This document shows, one piece after another, positions 1-8,084 of a stretch of DNA of 64,000 nucleotides. The notes under the pieces were generated by a model. The model searched no databases and had not been told where the DNA came from. It was given only the letters and a program-made list of their open reading frames with translations. The position numbers were made by a program, and so were the translations under genes. The stretch is from the NCBI GenBank assembly GCA_964398055.1, contig CAYNLK010000018.1, positions 47,483 through 111,482 on the forward strand. Direction: 5' to 3'. Each line of letters opens with the position of its first letter. Position 1 is the first letter of the stretch. Origin of the DNA: CAYNLK01 sp964398055. GTDB taxonomy: Bacteria; Chloroflexota; Anaerolineae; 4572-78; J111.

Positions 1-2
1 AC

Positions 3-104
3 TCTGATCTGGCCGACATCATCCGCACTGACGGTTTGGACGCGGCTCGAGCCAGAGCCAAGGCGTTGTTGGTCGAAATTGAGACAGAGACCTCATCAGG
101 TTGA
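3..104 (+). CDS. C-terminal end of an unidentified protein (partial)
   Basis: An open frame enters from the left edge and ends at TGA (102-104). It encodes the last 33 residues, with an amphipathic stretch around DGLDAARARAKALL. The piece is too short to assign. It lies 98 bp upstream of cobA-hemD on the same strand, so a tetrapyrrole or siroheme gene is a guess from context only. The frame is chosen because it stays open to the edge and reads like a helical protein terminus. Confidence 0.4.
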   Translation, partial: SDLADIIRTDGLDAARARAKALLVEIETETSSG

Positions 105-138
105 GGCGCGCGAGCGATAACGAAAATGTGACCCGGCC

Positions 139-168
139 CCCCATCCTGAGCAAAGTCGAAGGATGGGG
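139..168. repeat. Short palindrome of the CCTGAGC-AAGTCGAAGG type
   Basis: A hairpin with perfect 9-bp arms, CCCCATCCT (139-147) and AGGATGGGG (160-168), lies between the partial gene and cobA-hemD. The core reads CCTGAGCAAAGTCGAAGG. A close reverse-complement relative occurs at about 52029-52048, so this looks like a dispersed small repeat. There is no T-run after it, so it is not called a terminator. Confidence 0.5.
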
Positions 169-202
169 AAGGGGGCATTTACATAAGGAAGGGTTTGTAG
201 TT

Positions 203-1750
203 ATGCCCATAACTTACGGGACAGGCATTGTCTACTTGATCGGCGCCGGGCCGGGTGATCCTGGCCTGATTACGGTACGGGGTATTGAACGTCTCCGGCA
301 AGCCGACGTGGTGGTCTATGACCGGCTGGCCAACCATTCCCTGCTGGCCCACGCCGGTCAGGCCGAACTAATCGATGTTGGCAAACAACCGGACCGCCAT
401 CCCGTTCCCCAAGAAGAAATCAACGCCCTGCTGGTTGCCCACGCCCGCGCCGGCAAGGTGGTGGCCCGGCTCAAGGGCGGCGACCCGTTTGTGTTTGGTC
501 GCGGCGGCGAGGAGGCCCAGGCCCTGATCGAGGCTGGCCTGCCATTTGAGATTGTTCCCGGCATCACCAGCGCCATCGCCGGGCCGGCCTATGCCGGCAT
601 CCCGGTGACCCACCGTGGCGTGGCCTACAGTTTTACGGTCATCACCGGCCATCGCGCCGACGAAGTGAATGACCCCAACTACAACTGGTCTGCCCTGGCC
701 AACGGTCCGGATACGCTGATTTTCTTGATGGGCGTCTCCAATCTGGCTTACATTGCCGAGCAACTCATCCTGCACGGCCGTTCACCCGATACCCCGGTGG
801 CGCTGGTGGAGCGGGCCTCGCGCACCGCCCAGCAAACCGCTGCCGGCACGCTGGCCAACATTGTGGAGCGGGCGGCTCACATCCGCGCCCCGGCCATCAT
901 CGTGGTCGGTGAGGTGGTCCGGCTGCGGGAGTCGCTACGCTGGTTCGACCTGCCGGAGCGCCATCCCCTGCTGGGGCTGCGAGTGCTCAATACCCGCCCA
1001 CTTAACCAGGCCGGCGACTTTAGCCGGCGTTTGATGGAGTTAGGGGCCGAGCCGGTGGAACTGCCGACAACCCAAATTGGGCCTATTGCCGACTGCGGCC
1101 CCCTGGATGCAGCCATCAAGGGGTTAGCCGGTGAGGGGAGGGCAGCCGGCTGGGATTGGCTCATCTTTGCCAGCGCCAATAGCGTCGCCTTCTTTCTTGA
1201 CCGGCTGCTGGCGTTGGGCCACGATGTCCGGCTTCTGACGGGGGTGAAATTGGTTGCCCTGGGCCAGGCCACGGAAAAAACGTTGCTCAAATATGGTTTG
1301 CGGCCTAACTTCACGCCCTCCCACCACACCGGTCACAACCTGGCAACTGAAATTGGCGCTGTCACCAACCAGCGGATGTTATTACCCGGCTCTAATCTGA
1401 GTTCCGGCACTCTGGCTGCTGAACTGCGTTACCGCGGGGCGCAGGTTGAGCAAGTGCCGGCCTATACCGTGCGGCCAGTTGAACCTGAGCCGGCCTTGAT
1501 TTCAGCTATGCTTGACGGTGGGATTGATGTGGCCACGTTCGTCAGTCCCTCGGCTGTAACGGGTCTGGTTGAGATAATGAACCGGCGATTGCTACAAGAG
1601 TTGCCATCGCCGCTGACTGCGGCCTGTGTTGGTCCGGCGACTATTGAAGCCGCCCGCGCCGCCGGTCTGCAGGTCGAGATTGTTCCCGAACAGCATACCA
1701 TTGACGGTTTGCTGGCAGCGCTGGTCAGGTGGCATACGGCTCGATCGTAG
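203..1750 (+). CDS. cobA-hemD: Uroporphyrinogen-III C-methyltransferase / uroporphyrinogen-III synthase fusion (CobA-HemD)
   Basis: This is a bifunctional tetrapyrrole enzyme of 515 residues. Residues about 1-250 are a SAM-dependent uroporphyrinogen-III methyltransferase, with the N-terminal glycine-rich YLIGAGPGDPGL, the GGDPFVFGRGGEE loop and VPGITSA. Residues about 256-515 are a HemD domain that closes hydroxymethylbilane to uroporphyrinogen III, beginning at LRVLNTRP. Together they would take hydroxymethylbilane to precorrin-2, the branch point to siroheme and cobalamin. The ATG at 203 is preferred over an in-frame TTG at 101 because AAGGAAGGG lies just upstream and the SUMT fold begins there. 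The gene converges on cobO with a 15-bp gap. The fusion architecture is known in several bacterial phyla. Confidence 0.93.
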   Translation: MPITYGTGIVYLIGAGPGDPGLITVRGIERLRQADVVVYDRLANHSLLAHAGQAELIDVGKQPDRHPVPQEEINALLVAHARAGKVVARLKGGDPFVFGRGGEEAQALIEAGLPFEIVPGITSAIAGPAYAGIPVTHRGVAYSFTVITGHRADEVNDPNYNWSALANGPDTLIFLMGVSNLAYIAEQLILHGRSPDTPVALVERASRTAQQTAAGTLANIVERAAHIRAPAIIVVGEVVRLRESLRWFDLPERHPLLGLRVLNTRPLNQAGDFSRRLMELGAEPVELPTTQIGPIADCGPLDAAIKGLAGEGRAAGWDWLIFASANSVAFFLDRLLALGHDVRLLTGVKLVALGQATEKTLLKYGLRPNFTPSHHTGHNLATEIGAVTNQRMLLPGSNLSSGTLAAELRYRGAQVEQVPAYTVRPVEPEPALISAMLDGGIDVATFVSPSAVTGLVEIMNRRLLQELPSPLTAACVGPATIEAARAAGLQVEIVPEQHTIDGLLAALVRWHTARS

Positions 1751-1765
1751 GGTGCGGCTTATTCG

Positions 1766-2389
1766 TTAATATTCGATCCCGGCCTGCGCCCGGATGCCCT
1801 GTTCCTTATACGGATGCTTGATCTCACGCATCTCGGTCACCAGGTCAGCGTAATCTATCAACGCCTCGGGCGCGTAGCGGCCGGTGATGACCAGGTGGAG
1901 GCGCGGCGGTTTGTGGGCCTTGAGCCAGGCGATCACGGCCTCGGTTTCCAGCCAGCCGTAGTGGAGGGGGTAGGTAAACTCGTCCAGTAGCAGCAGGTCG
2001 TAGCGGTCGCTGGCAATGCGTTCTTGAGCTAACTGCCAGCCGTGGCAGGCTTTGGCTTCGGTTTCGTCCATGTCTTGACTGGTCCAGGTGAAACCGTCGC
2101 CAGTGGTGAGCCAGTCGATATGGCCCATCCGCTCGGCGGCCTTGATCTCCCCATAGCGAGCATTTTCGTTTTTGATGAACTGAATTACTCCCACCTTCAT
2201 GCCCCGGCCCCAGGCCCGCAGCAGCATCCCCAGGGCGGCGGTGGTCTTACCTTTGCCGTTGCCGGTATGGACAATCACCAGCCCTTTTTTTCTGGCCGCC
2301 CCATGTTCGGTCGCCGGGCCAGCTTCGGGCAGCGCAGCCGGATCGGCAGGATTTTGTTTTTGTCCCTGTGGCGCTGAATCTTCAGCCAT
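1766..2389 (-). CDS. cobO: Cob(I)yrinic acid a,c-diamide adenosyltransferase
   Basis: This CobO/BtuR-type ATP:corrinoid adenosyltransferase of 207 residues attaches the 5'-deoxyadenosyl ligand to cob(I)alamin-type corrinoids. The Walker A motif HTGNGKGKTTAALG lies near residue 40. The acidic stretch LLLLDEFTYPL and the C-terminal EMREIKHPY are typical of the family, and the length fits. The start is the ATG at 2389, preceded by TTGGGGATAG. The longer frame would begin at a TTG that overlaps this Shine-Dalgarno sequence. It lies 27 bp downstream of the MocR-type gene and is probably co-transcribed with it. The N-terminal 30 residues are Ala/Pro/Gln-rich and likely disordered. Confidence 0.93.
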   Translation of the reverse strand: MAEDSAPQGQKQNPADPAALPEAGPATEHGAARKKGLVIVHTGNGKGKTTAALGMLLRAWGRGMKVGVIQFIKNENARYGEIKAAERMGHIDWLTTGDGFTWTSQDMDETEAKACHGWQLAQERIASDRYDLLLLDEFTYPLHYGWLETEAVIAWLKAHKPPRLHLVITGRYAPEALIDYADLVTEMREIKHPYKEQGIRAQAGIEY

Positions 2390-2416
2390 AATCACTATCC
2401 CCAAAACCTGTTGTTT

Positions 2417-3844
2417 TCAAGCCAATTCGGTGACCATTTTGCCCAACTGCCGGATGGCCGGTTCAGCCTCTTTTGACCAATTGGCCGCGTTCAAGCGGAT
2501 AAAATTGCGGAACTGCTCGGTGGTTGAAAAAACGTAACCGGGGGTGATGGCAATGCCCGCCTTTAACGCCCTTTTGTACAACTCCAGCGAGTCCACTGCT
2601 TCCGGTAATTGCACCCACAATACAAAGCCACCCCCCGGGCGAGTGACCCGGGTGCCCTCAGGAAAGAAGCGCCGCACCGCCTGCCCCATCGAGGCCACTC
2701 GCTGGGCATATTCCCGCCGGATGCGGCGCAAGTGATGATCGTAGCCGCCGCTGCTCAGAAATTCGGCTACAGCGAGTTGCGGCAGGGTAGCTGTAGCCAG
2801 GCTCGAGGTATATTTTAGCCATTCTACTGTCGCTTTGAAGCGACCAGGCGCGACCCAACCGACCCGGTAGGCCGGGCACAAATCCTTGGAGAAAGATGAG
2901 CACAGCATCACCAGCCCCTTGCGGTCGTATGCCTTGGCTACGCCGGGACGCTCGTCATCAAAATAGATTTCGCCAAAGATATTGTTCTCGATTAAGGGGA
3001 TGTCGTACCTGGCCAGTAGCTCCACCAGCTCCTTCTTGTTGTCGTCGGGGATGCAACTACCCAGGGGATTGTTGAAGTTTGAGATGACCAAACAGGCCCG
3101 CACCGGGTTGTGCGCCAGGGCAAAGCGCAGGGCCGCCAAACTGATGCCGTAGCGCGGGTGGGTGGGGATCTCCAGGGCTTGCAGGCCAAGAACTTCCATA
3201 CAGTGCAGTTGGTCAAAACAAATGGGCGACTCGATGGCAACGATATCTCCTGGCCGACAGATGGTGCGCAAGCACAGGCTGATGGCTTCGGCGCAGCCGG
3301 TCGTGGTCACAATTTCGCCGGGGGCCAGGTTGCAGCCGGTCGCCACGGCTCGCTGGGCAATCTGCACCCGCAGCGCTTCACAGCCGGGTGGGATTTCATA
3401 CTCACCCAGCCGGTCGCCCAGCTTCCGGGCGATGGCGGTCTGGAGACGATTGAGTTTTGTTGTCGCCAACAGCGCCGGATTGGGGTAAGCCGCCCCAAAC
3501 GGGATCAGGTCCGGTTTCATGGCATCGTGCAGCACCATCAAAACCAGATCGCGCATACTTACCTGGGCCGGGTCAGGTTCGGGCGAGGAGATGTCAGGTT
3601 CGGGCAAGGTCGAAGGCAGGGTGGTACGGACATAAAAACCTGATTGCGGCCGCGCTTCAATCAGCCCGCGACCCTCCAGCCAATAGTAAGCTTGCAGCAC
3701 GGTAGTAACGCTAAGTTTATACTGCCGGCTCAGTTGGCGGACAGAAGGGATACGGTCGCCCGGTCGAAAGGTACCGGTCTCAATCAGGTGGGCCAGGTCG
3801 CCGGCCAGTTGCTCGTATTTGTACTGCCTGGCAGAAAAAGTCAT
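2417..3844 (-). CDS. MocR-type regulator: GntR winged helix fused to a fold-type I aminotransferase
   Basis: This PLP-dependent protein has 475 residues. Residues about 5-75 form a GntR winged helix-turn-helix (FRPGDRIPSVRQLSRQYKLS, then a wing ending at SGFYVR). The rest is an aminotransferase domain with the Schiff-base lysine in CSSFSKDLCP near residue 319, plus NFNNPLGS and the GGGFVLWVQLP strand. MocR proteins sense PLP or amino compounds and usually regulate a neighbouring gene. The start at 3844 is chosen because a good -10 box lies 7 bp before that ATG, which suggests a leaderless transcript. Immediately downstream is cobO. Threonine-phosphate decarboxylase, the aminotransferase-fold enzyme of cobalamin synthesis, is not seen here; whether this protein touches that step is speculation. 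Confidence 0.85.
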   Translation of the reverse strand: MTFSARQYKYEQLAGDLAHLIETGTFRPGDRIPSVRQLSRQYKLSVTTVLQAYYWLEGRGLIEARPQSGFYVRTTLPSTLPEPDISSPEPDPAQVSMRDLVLMVLHDAMKPDLIPFGAAYPNPALLATTKLNRLQTAIARKLGDRLGEYEIPPGCEALRVQIAQRAVATGCNLAPGEIVTTTGCAEAISLCLRTICRPGDIVAIESPICFDQLHCMEVLGLQALEIPTHPRYGISLAALRFALAHNPVRACLVISNFNNPLGSCIPDDNKKELVELLARYDIPLIENNIFGEIYFDDERPGVAKAYDRKGLVMLCSSFSKDLCPAYRVGWVAPGRFKATVEWLKYTSSLATATLPQLAVAEFLSSGGYDHHLRRIRREYAQRVASMGQAVRRFFPEGTRVTRPGGGFVLWVQLPEAVDSLELYKRALKAGIAITPGYVFSTTEQFRNFIRLNAANWSKEAEPAIRQLGKMVTELA

Positions 3845-3851
3845 ATCAGCA

Positions 3852-3916
3852 AGTATAGCCCTGGCCAAGACTTGGCACAAGGTACAGTTTGCAATAGGAA
3901 TAACCAGTACAGTTTT
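3852..3916 (-). promoter_or_regulatory. Promoter and direct-repeat operator of the MocR gene
   Basis: Read on the minus strand, TTGTGC (3880-3875) and TATACT (3857-3852) are separated by 17 bp. The expected start site falls at or next to the ATG at 3844, so the mRNA may be leaderless. The nonamer AAACTGTAC occurs twice in direct orientation, at 3890-3882 and 3916-3908, with a 26-bp offset. The first copy abuts the -35 box. A related inverted AAACTGTTA is at 3927-3935. Direct repeats next to the promoter are the known operator style of MocR regulators such as GabR and PdxR. Confidence 0.6.
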
Positions 3917-4036
3917 CAAACAAACAAACTGTTATGCTAACAAATTGATATTCCTGCATCTGTTAGTTTCATCACCTATCAAGTAAACTATAGCAAAGGG
4001 AACGACTCAATGTATCTTATTTGACTGCCGACCAAC

Positions 4037-4105
4037 GACCGCAGACCGCCGCAAAGATTACCAGCATCCAATATGGCGGCGGTCAATGGTCCGCTGTCTG
4101 CGGTC
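4037..4105. repeat. Inverted repeat of GACCGCAGACCGCCGC words
   Basis: The left arm GACCGCAGACCGCCGC (4037-4052) is mirrored in two pieces, GCGGCGGTC (4076-4084) and GTCTGCGGTC (4096-4105). Two alternative hairpins are therefore possible. It lies directly upstream of the DUF2917 gene and accounts for the spurious in-frame extension of that gene toward 4021. Confidence 0.5.
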
Positions 4106-4158
4106 GCAAGGCTCAGGCAGTTTCGATTAAAGAAATCGAACATCTTTGGGGGTGTACT

Positions 4159-4518
4159 ATGTCAGTTTTAAGTGCTAAGGTTAATTTTGCCCACTCACTG
4201 GCCAGGATGGGTTTCCGGGCGCAACGGGTCGTCAACAAAATCAACCCGGCGACTGCTGAAATAGAGTTGGACCTTAACGAACTGTGGCAGTTAACGGGCG
4301 ATAATCGCTGGCGGGCCATTGTCTGCCTGCAAGGAGAGATTTGGGTAACGCAGCCGCACGACTTGAATGATTATTTACTGACCGAAGGCGAAATGCTGCT
4401 CATCACCCAACCCGGTACAGTGGTGATCCAGGCCCGGGAACCATCTCGTTTTCAAATTACACCATCGTTAGCTATTTCCGCCTGCGTCGCCGATTTTGCC
4501 CGGGCGATTTTTTCATAA
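4159..4518 (+). CDS. DUF2917-type small protein
   Basis: A 119-residue protein with the DUF2917 signature: a beta-rich core reading GEIWVTQPHDLNDYLLTEGE followed by MLLITQPGTVVIQA. The fold is probably a small cupin-like barrel and the function is unknown. The start is the ATG at 4159, after TTTGGGGGTG. The longer frame to 4021 would translate the upstream inverted repeat and is rejected. The 3' end overlaps the 3' end of cbiB on the other strand by 67 bp, so the two genes converge. A link to corrinoid metabolism is only positional. Confidence 0.7.
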   Translation: MSVLSAKVNFAHSLARMGFRAQRVVNKINPATAEIELDLNELWQLTGDNRWRAIVCLQGEIWVTQPHDLNDYLLTEGEMLLITQPGTVVIQAREPSRFQITPSLAISACVADFARAIFS

Positions 4519-5561
4519 CAAGAAGGTTTGATTGCTCGGATCAGAGTTAGCGCAATTAGCAAGATAACATTCAACCCGAGACAGATATCGGCCACCCGGA
4601 GGGCGCGCCTGATGGCGGCGGCATTCGCGGCTGCCGATCCTCCAGCCAGTTCGTAAACATCTCGCTTGCTCAGGGTCACACCCAGAGCGCCGGCCATGGC
4701 GCTCATGGTCCAGCCGGCGTTGAGGCTGGCGGTGCGACTGTGCTGGGCCAGCATCGTCCGGGCGGCGTTCCTTCCATCCTCACCAGCCAGCCAGGCCGCG
4801 ACGACCAGCAGCCAGCCGGTTATACGGGCCGGCAGCCAGTTCAGCCCGTCGTCCAGCCGGGCCGGAAACTTCCCTAACTGTTCGAATTCAGTGGTGCGGT
4901 AGCCCCACATCGCATCGGCCGTGTTGACAAAACGATAGACCCAGGCTGCCGGCAACCCGCCGATGGCATAGGCTAGCAGCGGCGCGGTCAGGCTGTCGGT
5001 TAGATTCTCGGCCAACGACTCGATGGCCGCGCCGGCCACTTCGGCTGCGCTCAACTGGCCGGTGTCCCGGCTAACCAGGTGCCAACTCAGCAAGCGCCGG
5101 CCTTTGCTCAAGTCGTCGGCTGCCAGCGCCCGGCCCACCTCGCTGACCGCCCGGCGCAGGTTGCGGTAGGCGAACACCGGCTTGAGGAGGAAAGGATGAA
5201 TGATGAATGGTGAATAGTGAATGGTGAATGGTGAATGGTGAATGGTTGCGCTGGAACGCATACTTGCCCCGGCTCCGATGGGCAACGCCAGGGGTGCAGG
5301 TGTGGCGAATTGCAACTTGCAACTTGTAACTTGTAATTTGTAATTTGTCCTTTTCTCGAATTTCCAGAACGGAAGAGCAAACAGGGCCATGCCGACCAGA
5401 GTCCAGCCTGCGCCAAACCAGAAGCGACGGCGACGCGGGGCCAGCCGGCGGCCCCAAGATAGCCAGCGGCCCATGAGCAACAACGGATGAAAACGATTCG
5501 GCGGATCACCCCAGGCCAGGTCCAACAGCAGGGCGAGTAGGATGATGATGAGTCGAGTCAT
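4452..5561 (-). CDS. cbiB: Adenosylcobinamide-phosphate synthase with repeat insertion
   Basis: This CbiB/CobD-type integral membrane protein of 369 residues condenses adenosylcobyric acid with aminopropanol phosphate. It begins with a hydrophobic helix and the family motif LAWGDPPNRFHPLLLMG. It later has SLAENLTDSLTAPLLAYAIG, RFVNTADAMWGYRT and RLDDGLNWLPARITG, all characteristic. Residues about 70-122 are foreign to the family. They are the translation of two 7-nt tandem arrays (5195-5246 and 5308-5350), giving YKLQVTSCKLQ and repeated IHHSPFT-like heptads in a loop after the second membrane segment. The frame is kept. GAGG lies 7 bp before the ATG. cobQ ends 74 bp upstream. Confidence 0.92.
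   Translation of the reverse strand: MTRLIIILLALLLDLAWGDPPNRFHPLLLMGRWLSWGRRLAPRRRRFWFGAGWTLVGMALFALPFWKFEKRTNYKLQVTSCKLQFATPAPLALPIGAGASMRSSATIHHSPFTIHYSPFIIHPFLLKPVFAYRNLRRAVSEVGRALAADDLSKGRRLLSWHLVSRDTGQLSAAEVAGAAIESLAENLTDSLTAPLLAYAIGGLPAAWVYRFVNTADAMWGYRTTEFEQLGKFPARLDDGLNWLPARITGWLLVVAAWLAGEDGRNAARTMLAQHSRTASLNAGWTMSAMAGALGVTLSKRDVYELAGGSAAANAAAIRRALRVADICLGLNVILLIALTLIRAIKPSCYEKIARAKSATQAEIANDGVI
5195..5246. repeat. 7-nt tandem array (GGTGAAT type) inside cbiB
   Basis: About seven degenerate copies of GGTGAAT/GATGAAT run head to tail within the cbiB reading frame. On the coding strand they read as heptad peptides such as TIHHSPF. A second copy of the same word family is at 44081-44125. 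Confidence 0.85.
5308..5350. repeat. 7-nt tandem array (AACTTGC/AATTTGT type) inside cbiB
   Basis: Six degenerate heptamers, TGCAACT to TGTAATT, lie in the cbiB frame 60 bp from the first array. They encode a stretch with LQVTSCKLQ. The word differs from the neighbouring array but the period is again 7 nt. Confidence 0.8.
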
Positions 5562-5635
5562 ATTAGAACCTCGTGGGGCGTGAAGCGTAAAATTCGCTCC
5601 TCACTCTCTGCTCTTCGCTCCCCACTCTCCGCACC

Positions 5636-7141
5636 CTATCCCCAAATAATCCGGCGCAGCATCGCCATATCCAAATGCGCCTCCACATGGTCGGCCAGCC
5701 GGTTGTAGGCCGCTTCCCGATCAAACCTTTGGCCGGCCGCCTGCCAGCCCAGGCTGCGCAGCCAGGCGTGGCGCAGGCTGTCGTTGTCAAAGAGGCCGTG
5801 GAGATAGGTGCCCCAGATGCGTCCATCGGCGGTTACGGCGCCGTCAAAGTGGGAACTGATCCGGCACAACCAGTCATTAGAATCACCAGTGAGCCGGCTG
5901 CGGCCCATATGAATCTCATAGCCCCGGATGGGTGTGCCGGCCAAATCGGCAAACGGACCCGCCCCCGCTTGCAGCGTAGCCTGTACCTGGACCGTCTGCT
6001 TGTCGCCGGCAAAAATCGTTTCGATGGGCAGAAGTCCCAACCCAGAGGCCCGCGTGCCGGCTTCGGCCTCGATCCCATCGGGATCGGACAGCGATTGGCC
6101 GAGCAGTTGGTAGCCACCGCAAATGCCCACCACCGGGGTCTGCCGCCGGGCCAGGTCAATGATGGCTTCAGCCAGCCCGCTGGCCCGTAGCCAGGCCAGG
6201 TCGTCGAGGGTCATTTTGCTGCCGGGCAGGATGATGGCTGCCGGTTGGCCCAACTCGTCCACTCGCTCGACGTAGCGCACCCGTACCCCCGGCTCGGCCG
6301 CCAGCGGGTCGAAATCATCAAAGTTGGAGGTGCGCGGCAGCCGGATAACGGCGATATCCACACTGGCCGCCCTTTCGGTCCGGCTCGCCTGCTTCCCTAA
6401 CTCCCGGCGTTCATCGAGCGCGACCGAGTCCTCGGCGGCGATCCCGATATCAGGCAGGTAGGGGATAACCCCCAAGGTCGGGGTGTTGTAGGCTCGTTCC
6501 TGGAGCATCTGCAAACCGTTGCCCAGAAGTGACACGTCGCCGCGAAATTTGTTGATGACAAAGGCTTTGACCAGGGCCCGTTCATCCGGCTCCAGCAGCA
6601 GCATGGTTCCGGCCAATGCGGCAAAGACGCCGCCCCGGTCGATGTCGCCCACCAGCAGCACCGGCGAGCTGGCATATTGGGCTACCCGCATATTGACCAC
6701 ATCGCCCTCTTTCAGGTTGATTTCGGCCGGGCTGCCGGCGCCTTCCATAATTACCAGGTCATTTCTATCACACAGCCGGTTCAGGGCAGCGGTGATGTGC
6801 GGCCACAATACCTGCTTGAGACTGAGCCAGTTGTCGGCCTCGATGTGGGTGTAGGCCCGGCCGTTGAGCACCACCTGGCTGCGGCGATGCCCCTCCGGTT
6901 TGAGCAGCACCGGGTTCATATCGACGTGGGGCGGCACCCCGGCGGCTTCGGCCTGGGCGATGGTCGCCCGCCCAATTTCGTGCCCTTCTGGGGTCACTCC
7001 GGCATTCAGGGCCATATTCTGGGCTTTGAAGGGGGCTACCCGGTAGCCCTGCCGGGCAAAGATGCGGCATAGGGCCGTCACCAGAATCGACTTGCCGGCG
7101 TTGGAGTGCGTACCCAGGATCATCACGGTTTTGGCGCTCAT
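5636..7141 (-). CDS. cobQ: Cobyric acid synthase
   Basis: This glutamine-dependent amidase of 501 residues amidates side chains b, d, e and g of adenosylcobyrinic acid a,c-diamide. The N-terminal synthetase domain has the P-loop-like MILGTHSNAGKSILVTALCR and FKAQNMALN. The C-terminal triad-type glutaminase has the nucleophile in VVGICGGYQLLGQ and a downstream YEIHMGRS and GTYLHGLFDN. The length matches the family. The ATG overlaps the stop of the PduX-like gene by 4 bp (ATGA), so the two are translationally coupled. cbiB follows after 74 bp. Confidence 0.96.
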   Translation of the reverse strand: MSAKTVMILGTHSNAGKSILVTALCRIFARQGYRVAPFKAQNMALNAGVTPEGHEIGRATIAQAEAAGVPPHVDMNPVLLKPEGHRRSQVVLNGRAYTHIEADNWLSLKQVLWPHITAALNRLCDRNDLVIMEGAGSPAEINLKEGDVVNMRVAQYASSPVLLVGDIDRGGVFAALAGTMLLLEPDERALVKAFVINKFRGDVSLLGNGLQMLQERAYNTPTLGVIPYLPDIGIAAEDSVALDERRELGKQASRTERAASVDIAVIRLPRTSNFDDFDPLAAEPGVRVRYVERVDELGQPAAIILPGSKMTLDDLAWLRASGLAEAIIDLARRQTPVVGICGGYQLLGQSLSDPDGIEAEAGTRASGLGLLPIETIFAGDKQTVQVQATLQAGAGPFADLAGTPIRGYEIHMGRSRLTGDSNDWLCRISSHFDGAVTADGRIWGTYLHGLFDNDSLRHAWLRSLGWQAAGQRFDREAAYNRLADHVEAHLDMAMLRRIIWG

Positions 7142-8067
7142 AGGACGGAACTAACCTCCAGGGCCTGAGAGCAAGGCTGATGGTCAACCCGATAGCTGCC
7201 CTGGGTCAGGCGGGTCGGCCAGAGCCGGCCGGTGAAACGGCTTGACAGCCAACGAGCATAACCGGCCAGTTCGGTTTGGGCCGGGTATAACAAGCCGACG
7301 ACGCTGCCGCTATGCGCCCGCACCAGGCCGGCCGCGCCGGTTTCAGTCGCCCACCTGGCGGCCGGTTCGATCAGTGGGTTGGGGTTGATGGCCTGGTAAC
7401 TCAGCGCGCTCAGCGTAGCCGCCGCGCCGATGGCTTCGGCCTCCCGGTTCCTCACCCCCTGCTCTAACCAGGCCAGGGCCGTCTGCGTGGTCGGGGCCAA
7501 GCGGCGCACCGCGCTTAGATCAAGCCGGGCATTGTAGCTGAGGGTATCGATGGCCGGCCCGGCGTCAAGCAGCAGCAGCGGCAGCGCCGGCACCGGACCC
7601 AACTCCCGGTAGCGGGCGCTGCCCCGGTAAGCCAGCATGGTCAGGCTGGCGAACATGGTGCTGTCGGATGGCTCAACCTGGCAGGCCAGGCGAGCCAGCT
7701 CGGCTGGGGGGATGATGGAACCAAGCGCCAGCGCCACGCCGACCATCGCCCCAATGATGTCGGCGGTGCTGGAGGCCAGGCCGCGGCCCCGGTCGAGCTG
7801 GCTGCGCGGCCGGATCAGCGCGCCCAGGTCAGGGCGTCCCAGGTAGTTCAAAGCCAGCCGGGCGGCCTGGTGGAGTTTGCTATAGTCATTGGCGTGATCC
7901 AAGATGACGATACCCGCGCCCGAATAAAGCTCAACGGTAATTTGACTGTAGAGCTTAATCGGGCAGGAGACCAGCACCGGCTCGTCCCACTCGGCTGACC
8001 AGCCCTGGACCAGTTCTCCGCAGGTGCCGGGTACCGCAACGGTCACGGCTGTAAAGTTTGGCTGCAT
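7138..8067 (-). CDS. pduX: GHMP kinase, probable L-threonine kinase (PduX-like)
   Basis: This GHMP-family kinase of 309 residues has the family N-terminus VAVPGTCGELVQG and the ATP-binding loop RGRGLASSTADIIGAM. In PduX it phosphorylates L-threonine to O-phosphothreonine, the precursor of the aminopropanol arm of cobalamin. Its position between cobT and cobQ supports that role over other GHMP kinases. The ATG at 8067 is chosen for GGGATGGG just before it. A GTG at 8088 that overlaps the cobT stop is an alternative. The partner threonine-phosphate decarboxylase is not in the window. Confidence 0.82.
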   Translation of the reverse strand: MQPNFTAVTVAVPGTCGELVQGWSAEWDEPVLVSCPIKLYSQITVELYSGAGIVILDHANDYSKLHQAARLALNYLGRPDLGALIRPRSQLDRGRGLASSTADIIGAMVGVALALGSIIPPAELARLACQVEPSDSTMFASLTMLAYRGSARYRELGPVPALPLLLLDAGPAIDTLSYNARLDLSAVRRLAPTTQTALAWLEQGVRNREAEAIGAAATLSALSYQAINPNPLIEPAARWATETGAAGLVRAHSGSVVGLLYPAQTELAGYARWLSSRFTGRLWPTRLTQGSYRVDHQPCSQALEVSSVL

Positions 8068-8084
8068 AGGCCGCCCATCCCTAC

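Noticed and set aside
101..202. Upstream TTG start for cobA-hemD
   Set aside because: It would translate the CCTGAGC palindrome and overlap the partial gene end. The ATG at 203 has a Shine-Dalgarno and fits the family N-terminus.
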